A stretch of 56,403 nucleotides of DNA from Streptosporangium subroseum (GTDB taxonomy: Bacteria > Actinomycetota > Actinomycetes > Streptosporangiales > Streptosporangiaceae): NCBI RefSeq assembly GCF_900188345.1, contig NZ_FZOD01000022.1:1-56403 (forward strand), in the 5' to 3' direction. How positions within the stretch are numbered: the stretch's first letter is position 1; every line of letters begins with the position of its first letter. Positions 17,615 to 24,913 of this stretch are shown piece after piece. Both the position numbers and the translations under genes were made by a program. The notes below the pieces were generated by a model. The model was not told the DNA's origin, did no database searches, and worked only from the letters and a program-made list of their open reading frames with translations.

Positions 17615-18265
17615 GTGCCAGAGGTCAAGCATGTCGCGGTTCTAGGGGCCATCGCCTTTTTCGGGATGGTCGGATGCACGGCCGAGGCAAACTCGGGGAG
17701 CCCCACGGGGACGGCTACCTCGCCGGATCCGGCGATCAGCCGACAGGACATCGAGGTTCAACTGCAACCGGCCCGCGCCAAGGCCGGAGACAAGGTGTGG
17801 GTGCTGGCGAACTGCCCCATCCCTCAGGGGGGACCCGAGCATCGGGGCACCGCCTCCTCCAAGATCTTCCGTGTCCCGGTCACCCTCGATCCGATCCTGA
17901 CGACGCCCACCCCCGACCCCTCGGCCACCGCCACGCCCACGGCCCGACCGTGGGTCCGCGGCCAGGCCACGGTCGCGGCGGGCACCGCGGTGGGCGTCTA
18001 TGAGATCAACGCCAGGTGCGACGGGACCAACGACACCGGCAAGGCCAACCTCAGGATCGTGGCGTCCACCACGCCGAGTGCCACCCCCAAGCCCAGCACC
18101 ACCAGGACCGTCATCAGCACCAGGGCGCCGGAGACGGGCGGCGGCGGCACCGCGGCCGGCGGCCCCGAGGACTCGAGCATGCCGCTCGGCATGACCGGCC
18201 TCCTGCTCGGTGCGGCGCTCGCGGGCGGCATCGGCTTCGCGGTCGTGCGTCGCCGCCGTTCGTAG
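17615..18265 (+). CDS. Exported, probable sortase-substrate surface protein
   Basis: 216 residues from GTG at 17615 with GGAG at 17603-17606. A short hydrophobic N-terminus ends in a possible lipobox (GMVGC, Cys21). The middle part (KVWVLANCPIPQGG...) contains paired cysteines, followed by a Thr/Pro/Ser-rich stretch. The C-terminus has RAPETGGGGT, a hydrophobic helix and RRRRS, a sorting-signal-like layout often seen beside class E/F sortases. The class F sortase gene starts six bases downstream, so this is its likely substrate. Function otherwise unknown. Confidence 0.75.
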   Translation: MPEVKHVAVLGAIAFFGMVGCTAEANSGSPTGTATSPDPAISRQDIEVQLQPARAKAGDKVWVLANCPIPQGGPEHRGTASSKIFRVPVTLDPILTTPTPDPSATATPTARPWVRGQATVAAGTAVGVYEINARCDGTNDTGKANLRIVASTTPSATPKPSTTRTVISTRAPETGGGGTAAGGPEDSSMPLGMTGLLLGAALAGGIGFAVVRRRRS

Positions 18266-18271
18266 ATCTCG

Positions 18272-18826
18272 ATGGCCGAACCAACTCGCTGGTCACGGAT
18301 CATCCTGGCCGGAGTCATCACCGGTGCCGTGCTTGTCGCGTTCAACAGGGTCGGCGGCGAGGAGGAGAAGCCGCCGGCCCGCGCCGCGGTCGTGCCCAGC
18401 CGCATCGACATCCCGTCGCTGGGTATCAAGGCGCCCCTGATGAAGCTGGGCGTGAAGGACGGCGCGGTCGAGCTTCCGCCGTACGAGAAGCCGCAGACCG
18501 CGGGCTGGGTCAAGGACAGCGCGGTCCCCGGCGACCAGGGTCCCGCAGTGATCCTCGGGCATGTGGACACCAAGACCGCCCCGGCGGTCTTCTACAAGCT
18601 CAAGGACATGCGGGAGGGACAGGCCATCAAGATCGTACGGAGTGACGGCAAGGTCGCCCAGTATCGGGTGGACTCCATCGAGCGGGTGAGCAAGAACGAG
18701 TTCCCCGCCGACAAGGTCTACCTTGAGGACGGCCTCCGGCTGATCACCTGCGGGGGCAACTTCGACTGGGACAAGCACGAATATCGCGACAACCTCATCG
18801 TCTACGCCACTCTCGTCAAGACCTGA
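18272..18826 (+). CDS. Class F sortase
   Basis: 184 residues. One N-terminal membrane helix (about 10-25) is followed by a sortase fold beginning PSRIDIPSLGIKAPL. The catalytic triad is visible: H97 in ILGHVDT, C160 in LRLITCGG, and R172 in YRDNLIVYA. Short length and this N-terminal pattern fit actinobacterial class F sortases, which join surface proteins to peptidoglycan or process them. The neighbouring 17615-18265 protein is the probable substrate. Its 3' end begins the tandem array that follows. Confidence 0.92.
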   Translation: MAEPTRWSRIILAGVITGAVLVAFNRVGGEEEKPPARAAVVPSRIDIPSLGIKAPLMKLGVKDGAVELPPYEKPQTAGWVKDSAVPGDQGPAVILGHVDTKTAPAVFYKLKDMREGQAIKIVRSDGKVAQYRVDSIERVSKNEFPADKVYLEDGLRLITCGGNFDWDKHEYRDNLIVYATLVKT

Positions 18827-19031
18827 GACGGCTCGTTCCGGCGCTTCCCGCGCCTCACAACGGTGCGTTCTGACGCTTCCCGCATCTCACAACGGCCTGT
18901 TCTGATGCTTCCCGCGTCTCACAACGGCATGTTTGGCGCTTCCCGTGCCTTAAAACGGTGCGTTCTGACGCTTCCCGCGTCTCACAACGGCCTGCTCCGG
19001 CGTTTCCTTGTCTCACAACGGTGTGCTCCGG
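18820..19031. repeat. 31-32-bp tandem array starting at the sortase stop codon
   Basis: Six units at 18842, 18874, 18906, 18937, 18969 and 19001, each 31-32 bases, share CGCTTCCCGCG then CTCACAACGG. The sequence across the sortase stop (18820-18841) aligns as a degenerate leading copy, with CTGAGACGG in place of CTCACAACGG. The gap 18827-19168 holds only this array and the tsaB promoter region; the ORFs through it are artefacts of the repeats. Confidence 0.8.
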
Positions 19032-19154
19032 TCCCGCCGGTTTCAGCCGGTCGGAGCGTTGTCGCATCCGGTGGGACGCGTCCCCGGCCTCTCCCACCGG
19101 GGCCGTCCCGGCCCTTGTGGGGCAGGACGGATCCATGCCCGTCGCAGAACGAGC

Positions 19155-19169
19155 TAGGCTAACTGTTCG
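19155..19169 (+). promoter_or_regulatory. Possible leaderless promoter of tsaB
   Basis: TAGGCT (19155-19160) matches an actinobacterial -10 hexamer. The tsaB GTG is at 19169, about where transcription would start, and there is no Shine-Dalgarno. This fits a leaderless mRNA. No good -35 is visible. Confidence 0.4.
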
Positions 19170-19852
19170 TGCTGGTCCTGGCTTTTGATACCGCGACCCC
19201 CGCCGTCACCGCAGCGCTGCACGACGGCGAGAGGGTTCTCGCCGAGTCGACGACGATTGACGCGCGTCGCCACGGCGAGTTGCTCGTGCCCACGATCGAG
19301 ACGGTCCTGCGGGAGGCCGGAGCCTCGCTCCGCGACGTCACCGTCCTCGTCGCCGGCTCCGGGCCCGGTCCCTACACCGGGCTGAGGGTCGGCCTGATGA
19401 CCGCTCAGGCCCTCGCGACGTCCCTGGGCGTCCCGGCGTACGGCGTGTGCACGCTTGACGCCGTCGCCTACGGCAGCGGGCTGACCGAGCCGTTCCTGGT
19501 GGCCACCGACGCCCGGCGCAAGGAGGTGTTCTGGGGCCACTACCAGGACCTCCGGACCCGATTGTCCGGACCCGCGGTGGACAGGCCCCAGGAGCTTCCC
19601 GGGGAGATCCCGCTGGTCGGCGCCGGTGGACGAATGTACGCCGAGACGGTCGGCGCCTCCCGCCTGCTGGACGCGCCCGACTATCCCTTCGCGGGAGCTC
19701 TGGCGGCGCTGGCCGCCGAGCAGCTCGGCGAGCGGGATGTCCGGGAGGTGGTCGAGAGCGGCACGCATCCCGTGCTGAGCCTGCCCCTCCCGATCTACCT
19801 GCGCCGCCCCGACGCCCGGGTGCCCTCGGCGCCCAAGAAGGTCTCTTCGTGA
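19169..19852 (+). CDS. tsaB: tRNA t6A biosynthesis protein TsaB
   Basis: 227 residues. An actin/HSP70-like ASKHA protein: VLAFDTATPAVTAALHD at the start, and the SGPGPYTGLRVGL motif typical of TsaB. It pairs with TsaD in the threonylcarbamoyl transferase complex. GTG start at 19169 is probably leaderless. The end overlaps rimI by four bases, and rimI overlaps tsaD, so the three form one operon. Confidence 0.94.
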   Translation: MLVLAFDTATPAVTAALHDGERVLAESTTIDARRHGELLVPTIETVLREAGASLRDVTVLVAGSGPGPYTGLRVGLMTAQALATSLGVPAYGVCTLDAVAYGSGLTEPFLVATDARRKEVFWGHYQDLRTRLSGPAVDRPQELPGEIPLVGAGGRMYAETVGASRLLDAPDYPFAGALAALAAEQLGERDVREVVESGTHPVLSLPLPIYLRRPDARVPSAPKKVSS

Positions 19853-20301
19853 CCGCGGTGCTGCGCCAGATGACCGTGGACGACCTGCCCTCGGTCATGA
19901 AGATCGAGCGGGAGACCTTTCCCGCGGACGCGTGGAGCGAGGGCATGCTCCGCGGCGAGCTGGGCGACCAGCCCAGGACGCGCCACTACGTGGTGGCCCT
20001 GGTGGACGACGAGATCGTCGGCTACGCCGGGCTCTTCGCCGCGGGGGACCAGGCGGACGTGCAGACCATCGCCGTCCTGGCCGAGAAGCAGCGGACCGGG
20101 ATCGGCAGCGCCATGCTGACCGAGTTGCTGGCCGAGGCCGTACGGCGGGGCGCACAGTCGATCTTCCTGGAGGTGCGCGCCGACAACCCGGGCGCGCAGG
20201 CGGTGTACGGCGGTTTCGGATTCGAGCGGATCGGCGTGCGCCGCGGCTACTACGAGGACGGCACCGACGCGATCATGATGAAGAAGGACCTCAATGCGTG
20301 A
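19849..20301 (+). CDS. rimI: Ribosomal protein-alanine N-acetyltransferase family (RimI)
   Basis: 150 residues of GNAT acetyltransferase: acceptor region DDLPSVMKIERETFPADAWS, the acetyl-CoA loop EKQRTGIGSAML and the C-terminal NPGAQAVYGGFGFE. RimI acetylates N-terminal alanines, classically of ribosomal protein S18. Its position between tsaB and tsaD is conserved. Overlaps are four bases with tsaB and eight with tsaD. Confidence 0.93.
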   Translation: MTAVLRQMTVDDLPSVMKIERETFPADAWSEGMLRGELGDQPRTRHYVVALVDDEIVGYAGLFAAGDQADVQTIAVLAEKQRTGIGSAMLTELLAEAVRRGAQSIFLEVRADNPGAQAVYGGFGFERIGVRRGYYEDGTDAIMMKKDLNA

Positions 20302-21325
20302 CGAACCTCTGGTCCTGGGCATCGAGACCTCCTGTGACGAGACAGGGGTGGGCATCGTCCAGGGGCACACCCTGCTGGCCAACACGATCGCCTCCAGCGT
20401 CGAGCAGCACGCCCGCTTCGGCGGGGTGGTGCCCGAGGTCGCCTCCAGGGCGCACCTTGAGGCGATGACCCCCACCGTCGAGCGGGCACTGGAGCGCGCG
20501 GGCCTGCGTTTCACCGACATCGACGCGATCGCGGTGACCGCGGGACCCGGTCTGTCCGGCGCACTGCTCGTCGGCGTCGCCGCCGCCAAGGCGTACTCGC
20601 TGGGCCTGGGTGTGCCGCTGTACGGCGTCAACCACCTGGCCGCCCACGTGGCCGTCGACCAGCTCGAACACGGCGCCCTGCCCAAGCCGTGCATCGCCCT
20701 GCTGGTCTCGGGTGGGCACTCGTCCCTGCTGCTGGTGCCCGACGTGGCCAAGGACGTCGTCTCGCTGGGATCCACGGTGGACGACGCCGCGGGCGAGGCG
20801 TTCGACAAGGTGGCCCGCGTGCTCGGCCTGCCGTTCCCCGGCGGCCCCTACATCGACCGGGCGGCCCGCGAGGGTTCCGGCACGGCCATCGCCTTCCCCC
20901 GCGGCAAACGCGACGACGGGACGCTCGACTTCTCGTTCTCCGGTCTGAAGACCGCCGTGGCACGGTGGGTCGAGGCCCGGGAGCGGTCCGGCGAGTCGAT
21001 CCACGTGCCCGACGTGGCGGCGTCGTTCCAGGAGGCGGTCGTCGACGTGCTGACCCGCAAGGCACTCCAGGCGTGCGCGAAGTACGACGTCCAGGACCTG
21101 CTGATCGGCGGCGGCGTGGCGGCCAACTCCCGCCTGCGGGCCCTCGCCCAAGAACGCTGTGACGCGGCCGGCGTACGGCTCCGCGTCCCCAGCCCGGGAC
21201 TGTGCACGGACAACGGGGCCATGGTGGCCGCGCTGGGCTCCGACCTCGTGGCCGCCGGCACCGCGCCGTCCCGGCTGGACATCCCGGCGGACTCCTCCCT
21301 GCCGATCACCACCGTCCACGTGTGA
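20294..21325 (+). CDS. tsaD: tRNA t6A transferase TsaD
   Basis: 343 residues, normal length. Features are GIETSCDETG, GGVVPEVASRAHLE, the metal-binding NHLAAH (H114 and H118), VSGGHSSLLLV and GGGVAANSRLR. TsaD transfers the threonylcarbamoyl group to A37 of ANN-decoding tRNAs, with TsaB and TsaE. The last codons (ITTVHV-stop) form the first unit of the array at 21305-21510. Confidence 0.96.
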   Translation: MRDEPLVLGIETSCDETGVGIVQGHTLLANTIASSVEQHARFGGVVPEVASRAHLEAMTPTVERALERAGLRFTDIDAIAVTAGPGLSGALLVGVAAAKAYSLGLGVPLYGVNHLAAHVAVDQLEHGALPKPCIALLVSGGHSSLLLVPDVAKDVVSLGSTVDDAAGEAFDKVARVLGLPFPGGPYIDRAAREGSGTAIAFPRGKRDDGTLDFSFSGLKTAVARWVEARERSGESIHVPDVAASFQEAVVDVLTRKALQACAKYDVQDLLIGGGVAANSRLRALAQERCDAAGVRLRVPSPGLCTDNGAMVAALGSDLVAAGTAPSRLDIPADSSLPITTVHV

Positions 21326-21510
21326 TCCCGGGGTCGCCAAGACGTGACCACCGCCCACGGGTGATCCCGGGGTCGCTCCGCAGGTGATCCCGGGGTCACC
21401 GAGGCGTGGCCATCGTTCACGTATGACCCTGGCGCCGCCGAGGCGTGACCACCGTTCACGGGTGATCTCGGCGTCGTCGAGTCATGATCGCCTTCCACGT
21501 GCGCTCCCCG
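21305..21510. repeat. 39-bp stop-anchored tandem array at tsaD
   Basis: Units start at 21305 (inside tsaD), 21345, 21384 (short, 23 bases), 21407, 21446 and 21485. They share ACCACCGTCCACG then GTGATCCCGGGGTCG. A TGA triplet sits at the same place in the first five copies; in the first copy it is the real tsaD stop. The array fills the whole gap to the convergent oxidoreductase gene. Confidence 0.85.
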
Positions 21511-21513
21511 CTC

Positions 21514-22572
21514 TTACACGGAGTGGAGGGTGAGCGTCGGGTAGTCGGTGTAACCGCGGTGGTCGCCGCCGAAGGCCGTGGTGAAGTCGGCCTCGTTGAG
21601 CGCCGCGCCCAGGCGCAGGCGGATCGGCAGGTCGGGGTTGGCCAGGAACGACTTGCCCAGCGAGACCAGGTCGGCGCCCCGGCTCAGCCAGTGGGCGCTG
21701 GCCTCGGCGGGATCGGCGAACGACGAGTCGTTGGCGATGAGCGTGTTCGGCCAGAGCGCGCGGATCCGCCCGTTGAGCTCCTCCGAGGGACTCACCACGA
21801 GGTGCAGGTAGGCCAGGTCGAGCTCGGAGAGCGCGGTGACCAGTGCCGGGTAGACCTCGTGCATGTCGTCCTCGACCAGGTCGCCGGCACCGTTTCCGGG
21901 GGAGATCCTGATGCCGACCCGGGATGCGCCGATCGCGTTCACGACCGCCTTGGCGGTCTCCACGGCGAACCGGATCCTGCCGTCCACGGACCCGCCGAAG
22001 CCGTCCTCGCGCAGGTTGGCGTTCTGCGACAGGAACTGGTGGATGAGATAGCCGTTCGCGCCGTGTAGCTCGACCCCGTCGAAGCCCGCCTCGATGGCGC
22101 GGACGGCGGCGGCGGCGAAGTCCTGAACGGCCTCCTCGATCTCGGAGGCGGACAGCTCCACGGGGACCGGGATGTCCTGCATGCCGTTCGGCGTGAACAT
22201 CTGCGTCGCGGGCTGTACGGCGGACGGCCCGACCGGCAGTCCGCCGGTGTTGTCGGGGTGGCCGATCCGGCCGGCGTGCATGAGCTGGGCGAAGATCCGG
22301 CCGCCCGCCGCGTGGACGGCGTCCGTGACCTCTCGCCAGCCGGTCACCTGCTCGTCGGTGTGCAGGCCCGGAGTGTTCATGTAGCCCTTACCCGCCTGGC
22401 TCGGCTGGATTCCCTCGCTGATGATCAAGCCGGCGGAGGCCCGCTGGGCGTAGTAGAGGGCGGTCAGAGAGGAGGGAATCCCGTCGACATAGGCCCGGGA
22501 GCGCGTCATGGGGGCCATCACGAGGCGATTGGGCAGCTGGAGTCCGCCGAGCGTGAACGGTGAGAAGGACAT
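21514..22572 (-). CDS. Old yellow enzyme family alkene reductase
   Basis: 352 residues from ATG at 22572, with AAAGGA seven bases upstream; in-frame upstream ATGs would place the start inside the operator region. FMN-dependent TIM barrel: NRLVMAPMTRSRA, ISEGIQPSQ, FAQLMHAGRIGH, ELHGANGYLIHQFLSQNANLREDGFGGS and late SLGKSFLANPDLP. Such enzymes reduce activated C=C bonds or nitro-esters using NAD(P)H. It is divergent from a MarR regulator, which suggests induction by an electrophilic substrate. Confidence 0.92.
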   Translation of the reverse strand: MSFSPFTLGGLQLPNRLVMAPMTRSRAYVDGIPSSLTALYYAQRASAGLIISEGIQPSQAGKGYMNTPGLHTDEQVTGWREVTDAVHAAGGRIFAQLMHAGRIGHPDNTGGLPVGPSAVQPATQMFTPNGMQDIPVPVELSASEIEEAVQDFAAAAVRAIEAGFDGVELHGANGYLIHQFLSQNANLREDGFGGSVDGRIRFAVETAKAVVNAIGASRVGIRISPGNGAGDLVEDDMHEVYPALVTALSELDLAYLHLVVSPSEELNGRIRALWPNTLIANDSSFADPAEASAHWLSRGADLVSLGKSFLANPDLPIRLRLGAALNEADFTTAFGGDHRGYTDYPTLTLHSV

Positions 22573-22590
22573 GACCATTCCTTTCATGGC

Positions 22591-22641
22591 CGACCAACTT
22601 GGCTGGCCAATGAGCATTTATACAACTTGGTCGACCAACTT
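22591..22641. promoter_or_regulatory. Probable MarR operator pair
   Basis: CGACCAACTT occurs twice, at 22591-22600 and 22632-22641. The second copy is part of the perfect 12-bp palindrome TTGGTCGACCAA (22627-22638). They lie between the oxidoreductase start (22572) and the marR start (22681), where a MarR dimer would control both promoters. Confidence 0.6.
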
Positions 22642-22680
22642 GCAAGCGGTAAGCTCAAGGGGAACCAGGAGGAACCTGAC

Positions 22681-23214
22681 ATGGCTGAGCCGCTGCTCAC
22701 TGAGGGTGTCGACGAGATCGAGACGCGCGAGGGCGATGAGAACGACCTGAGCTGTCTGATGGCTCAGGCGGCGCGTGGACATCGAGTGCTGCTCGCCGGT
22801 CTTCTCGCGGAGGTAGACCTCTATCCGGGCCAGGAACGTGTGATGGCAGCCCTCTGGGACAACGGTCCGCAGTCACAGAACGCCCTGGCGAAGATCGTCG
22901 GCATTGACGTGTCGACGATGACCAAGAGCCTGCAGCGTCTTGAGCGCAGTGGGTTCGTCAGCCGCAGCCCCTGTCCGACCAACCGGCGTATCAGTGTCGT
23001 GGACACCACACCCGCGGGGGACGCTTTGCGGCCGGAGCTCCGCAGGGTGCTGGCCGAGGCCAACCGGCGGATGACCCAGGGACTGACGCCCGAGCAGGCC
23101 GGCGTGCTGTCGTCCCTGCTCGCCTTGGTCCGGGACAACCTGTGCCCCGAGGCGATGGCGGCTGCGGCCGCACGCCCGGCCGGAGGGAATCTCAAGGCGC
23201 GGCACATCTCCTGA
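22681..23214 (+). CDS. MarR family transcriptional regulator
   Basis: 177 residues from ATG at 22681, with an AGGAGG site just upstream. The winged helix-turn-helix is clear: LYPGQERVMAALWDNGPQSQNALAKIVGIDVSTMTKSLQRLERSGFVSR followed by the wing RRISVVDTTPAG. MarR proteins are usually repressors released by small phenolic or oxidising ligands. The divergent old-yellow-enzyme gene is the likely target. Its last codons (ARHIS-stop) are the first unit of the array that follows. Confidence 0.92.
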   Translation: MAEPLLTEGVDEIETREGDENDLSCLMAQAARGHRVLLAGLLAEVDLYPGQERVMAALWDNGPQSQNALAKIVGIDVSTMTKSLQRLERSGFVSRSPCPTNRRISVVDTTPAGDALRPELRRVLAEANRRMTQGLTPEQAGVLSSLLALVRDNLCPEAMAAAAARPAGGNLKARHIS

Positions 23215-23452
23215 CGGCCGGAACCGGCGCGGGGAACACCGCGTGACAGCTGTAGTTCGACGCGGGCACATCCCCTGACGATCGAAGCCGACATGGGGAA
23301 CGCCACGTGACAGCAGGAGTGTGCTGCGGGCACGCTTCGTGATCACCGAAGTTTGCTGCGGGCGCACTTCGTGACCGCCGGAGCTTGATACGGGTACATC
23401 GCATGACCGTCGGAGCTTGCTGCGGGCGCATCGCGTGACCGCAGGGGGGACG
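23197..23452. repeat. 30-35-bp stop-anchored tandem array at marR
   Basis: Eight imperfect units run from inside marR (23197) to about 23452. Typical units read GCGGGCGCA then TTCGTGACCGCCGGAG; units 1 and 3 (GCACATC then CCTGACG) differ at only about five of 30 positions. Every unit keeps a TGA at the position of the marR stop. The array fills the gap to the convergent coiled-coil gene. Confidence 0.85.
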
Positions 23453-23463
23453 CGCGCCGGTGG

Positions 23464-24720
23464 TCAGTCCTTGTCGGCGCGGGCGGGACGGAGAAGTGCT
23501 TCGGCGAGGGCCAGCATGGTCTCCTCAAGAGCGCCGAGACGGCGGGTGAGGTCGGTGCGGACGGGCTCCACGATCGCCCCGAGGGCCTCGGCCAGCTGTG
23601 CGCGGTCGGGCTGGGCGCGGAGCATGTCGGCCAGCGGGACGAGGGCGGCCTCGGTCTGGGCGACGTGCTGCTCCAGGGAGTCGAAGCGCCTGCCCTGACC
23701 GTCGGTCTGGACGTCAATGAGCGCGCCGACGTTCTTGTGCACGTCGCCGATGTTGAGGGTGACGGGCAGCCTGTCGACGCGCTCGTCCACGGACTCCAGG
23801 CGCTCGGCGGTCTTCTCCGCGCGGCCGTCCAGTGCGCACAGGCGGGAGTCGATCACTTCGATCCGGCTGGTGACGCGGCCCTCGATGTCGTCGAGGCGCT
23901 CGTCGATCGTGTCGAAGCGGCCGTCGACGATGATCTGACGGCCGTCCAGCCGGTCGATGCGGCTCTCGACGCCGTCGGCCCGGTCGTCGATCCGGGGCAC
24001 GAGCAGGTCGATCTTGCCGTTCGTCCGTTCGACGGCGGCGAGCAGGCGGTCGGTCGCGCCGTCGACGGCCTCCCGCACGCTCGCGGGCAGGTCGAGCATC
24101 CCGGCCTCCAGGCGCCCGATGCGCTGGACGAGATCGGCCAGCGACCTGTCCAGGCGGGTGAACCGGTGGGCCGCGACCTCCATCTGGGAGTGGAGCCGGC
24201 CGAAATGCTCGACCAGTTCCTTCAGCCGGCCGTCGACGCCCTGGGTGCCGTCCATGACGGTCTGGAGGCGGGTGAGCGCCTCGTCCACGCTCTCGCCGAC
24301 GGTGCCGAGGTCGGCCCAGAGGCTCGGCAGCTCGCCGAGAGGGGTGACCCGGTCGCGGACGGTGTCGACCCGCTGGCCCAGGGCGCCGACGCGTTCGCCC
24401 ACGGTGTCCACGTGGTCGCGGACCGCCTCGACGTGCTGGGCCAAGCCCTCCGCCCAGGCCGGAGGGCGGACGGAGATGTCGTCCAGGCGGCCGTGGACGG
24501 ACTCCAGCGTGCCGCTCAGCCCGCCGAGCTCGCGCTCCCTGACCTCTCGCAGCAACCACTCCATGCCTTCGAGGCGCTGACGGATCTCGTCCAGCACCGC
24601 GCCCTGGGTCCGCTGCTCGTAGACGTGATCCTGTGCCGCACGGGCGAGGAGCTCGCGCATCCGGTCGGAGATAGCAGTCTGACTGCCTGCCTGGAGCAGG
24701 GTGTGGTCGGAGTGATCCAC
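23464..24720 (-). CDS. Long coiled-coil protein
   Basis: 418 residues from GTG at 24720, chosen for the GGAG six bases upstream; ATGs further up in frame are alternatives. After about 60 residues the sequence is almost all heptad-like repeats with regular D/G-R spacing (VDTVGERVGALGQRVDTV; RIDRLDGRQIIVDGRFDTID), predicting a long amphipathic rod. No catalytic motif, membrane helix or signal peptide is visible. It could be a cytoskeletal or scaffold protein, or like the tail-associated coiled-coil rods. I do not recognise a named family. Confidence 0.7.
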   Translation of the reverse strand: MDHSDHTLLQAGSQTAISDRMRELLARAAQDHVYEQRTQGAVLDEIRQRLEGMEWLLREVRERELGGLSGTLESVHGRLDDISVRPPAWAEGLAQHVEAVRDHVDTVGERVGALGQRVDTVRDRVTPLGELPSLWADLGTVGESVDEALTRLQTVMDGTQGVDGRLKELVEHFGRLHSQMEVAAHRFTRLDRSLADLVQRIGRLEAGMLDLPASVREAVDGATDRLLAAVERTNGKIDLLVPRIDDRADGVESRIDRLDGRQIIVDGRFDTIDERLDDIEGRVTSRIEVIDSRLCALDGRAEKTAERLESVDERVDRLPVTLNIGDVHKNVGALIDVQTDGQGRRFDSLEQHVAQTEAALVPLADMLRAQPDRAQLAEALGAIVEPVRTDLTRRLGALEETMLALAEALLRPARADKD

Positions 24721-24913
24721 CGAAAGCTCCTTCACTCGCCGACGGTCAGCCGCGCGGTGGGATTGGTTCATTTCGCTGTTGAACGCGGTCAAACCGCACG
24801 CGAGGGAGTGAACTCTCGCCCGGCAATTCTAGCCTTCTGATCAAGGTTCAACGAGGTCGAATTTGAAAGATCGTAATTGTCAATGAATTGTCCGAGTTTG
24901 CCGTTTCGGCTGG

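Noticed and set aside
18855..19136. - strand ORF of 93 codons
   Set aside because: It is a readthrough of the 32-bp array with no other support.
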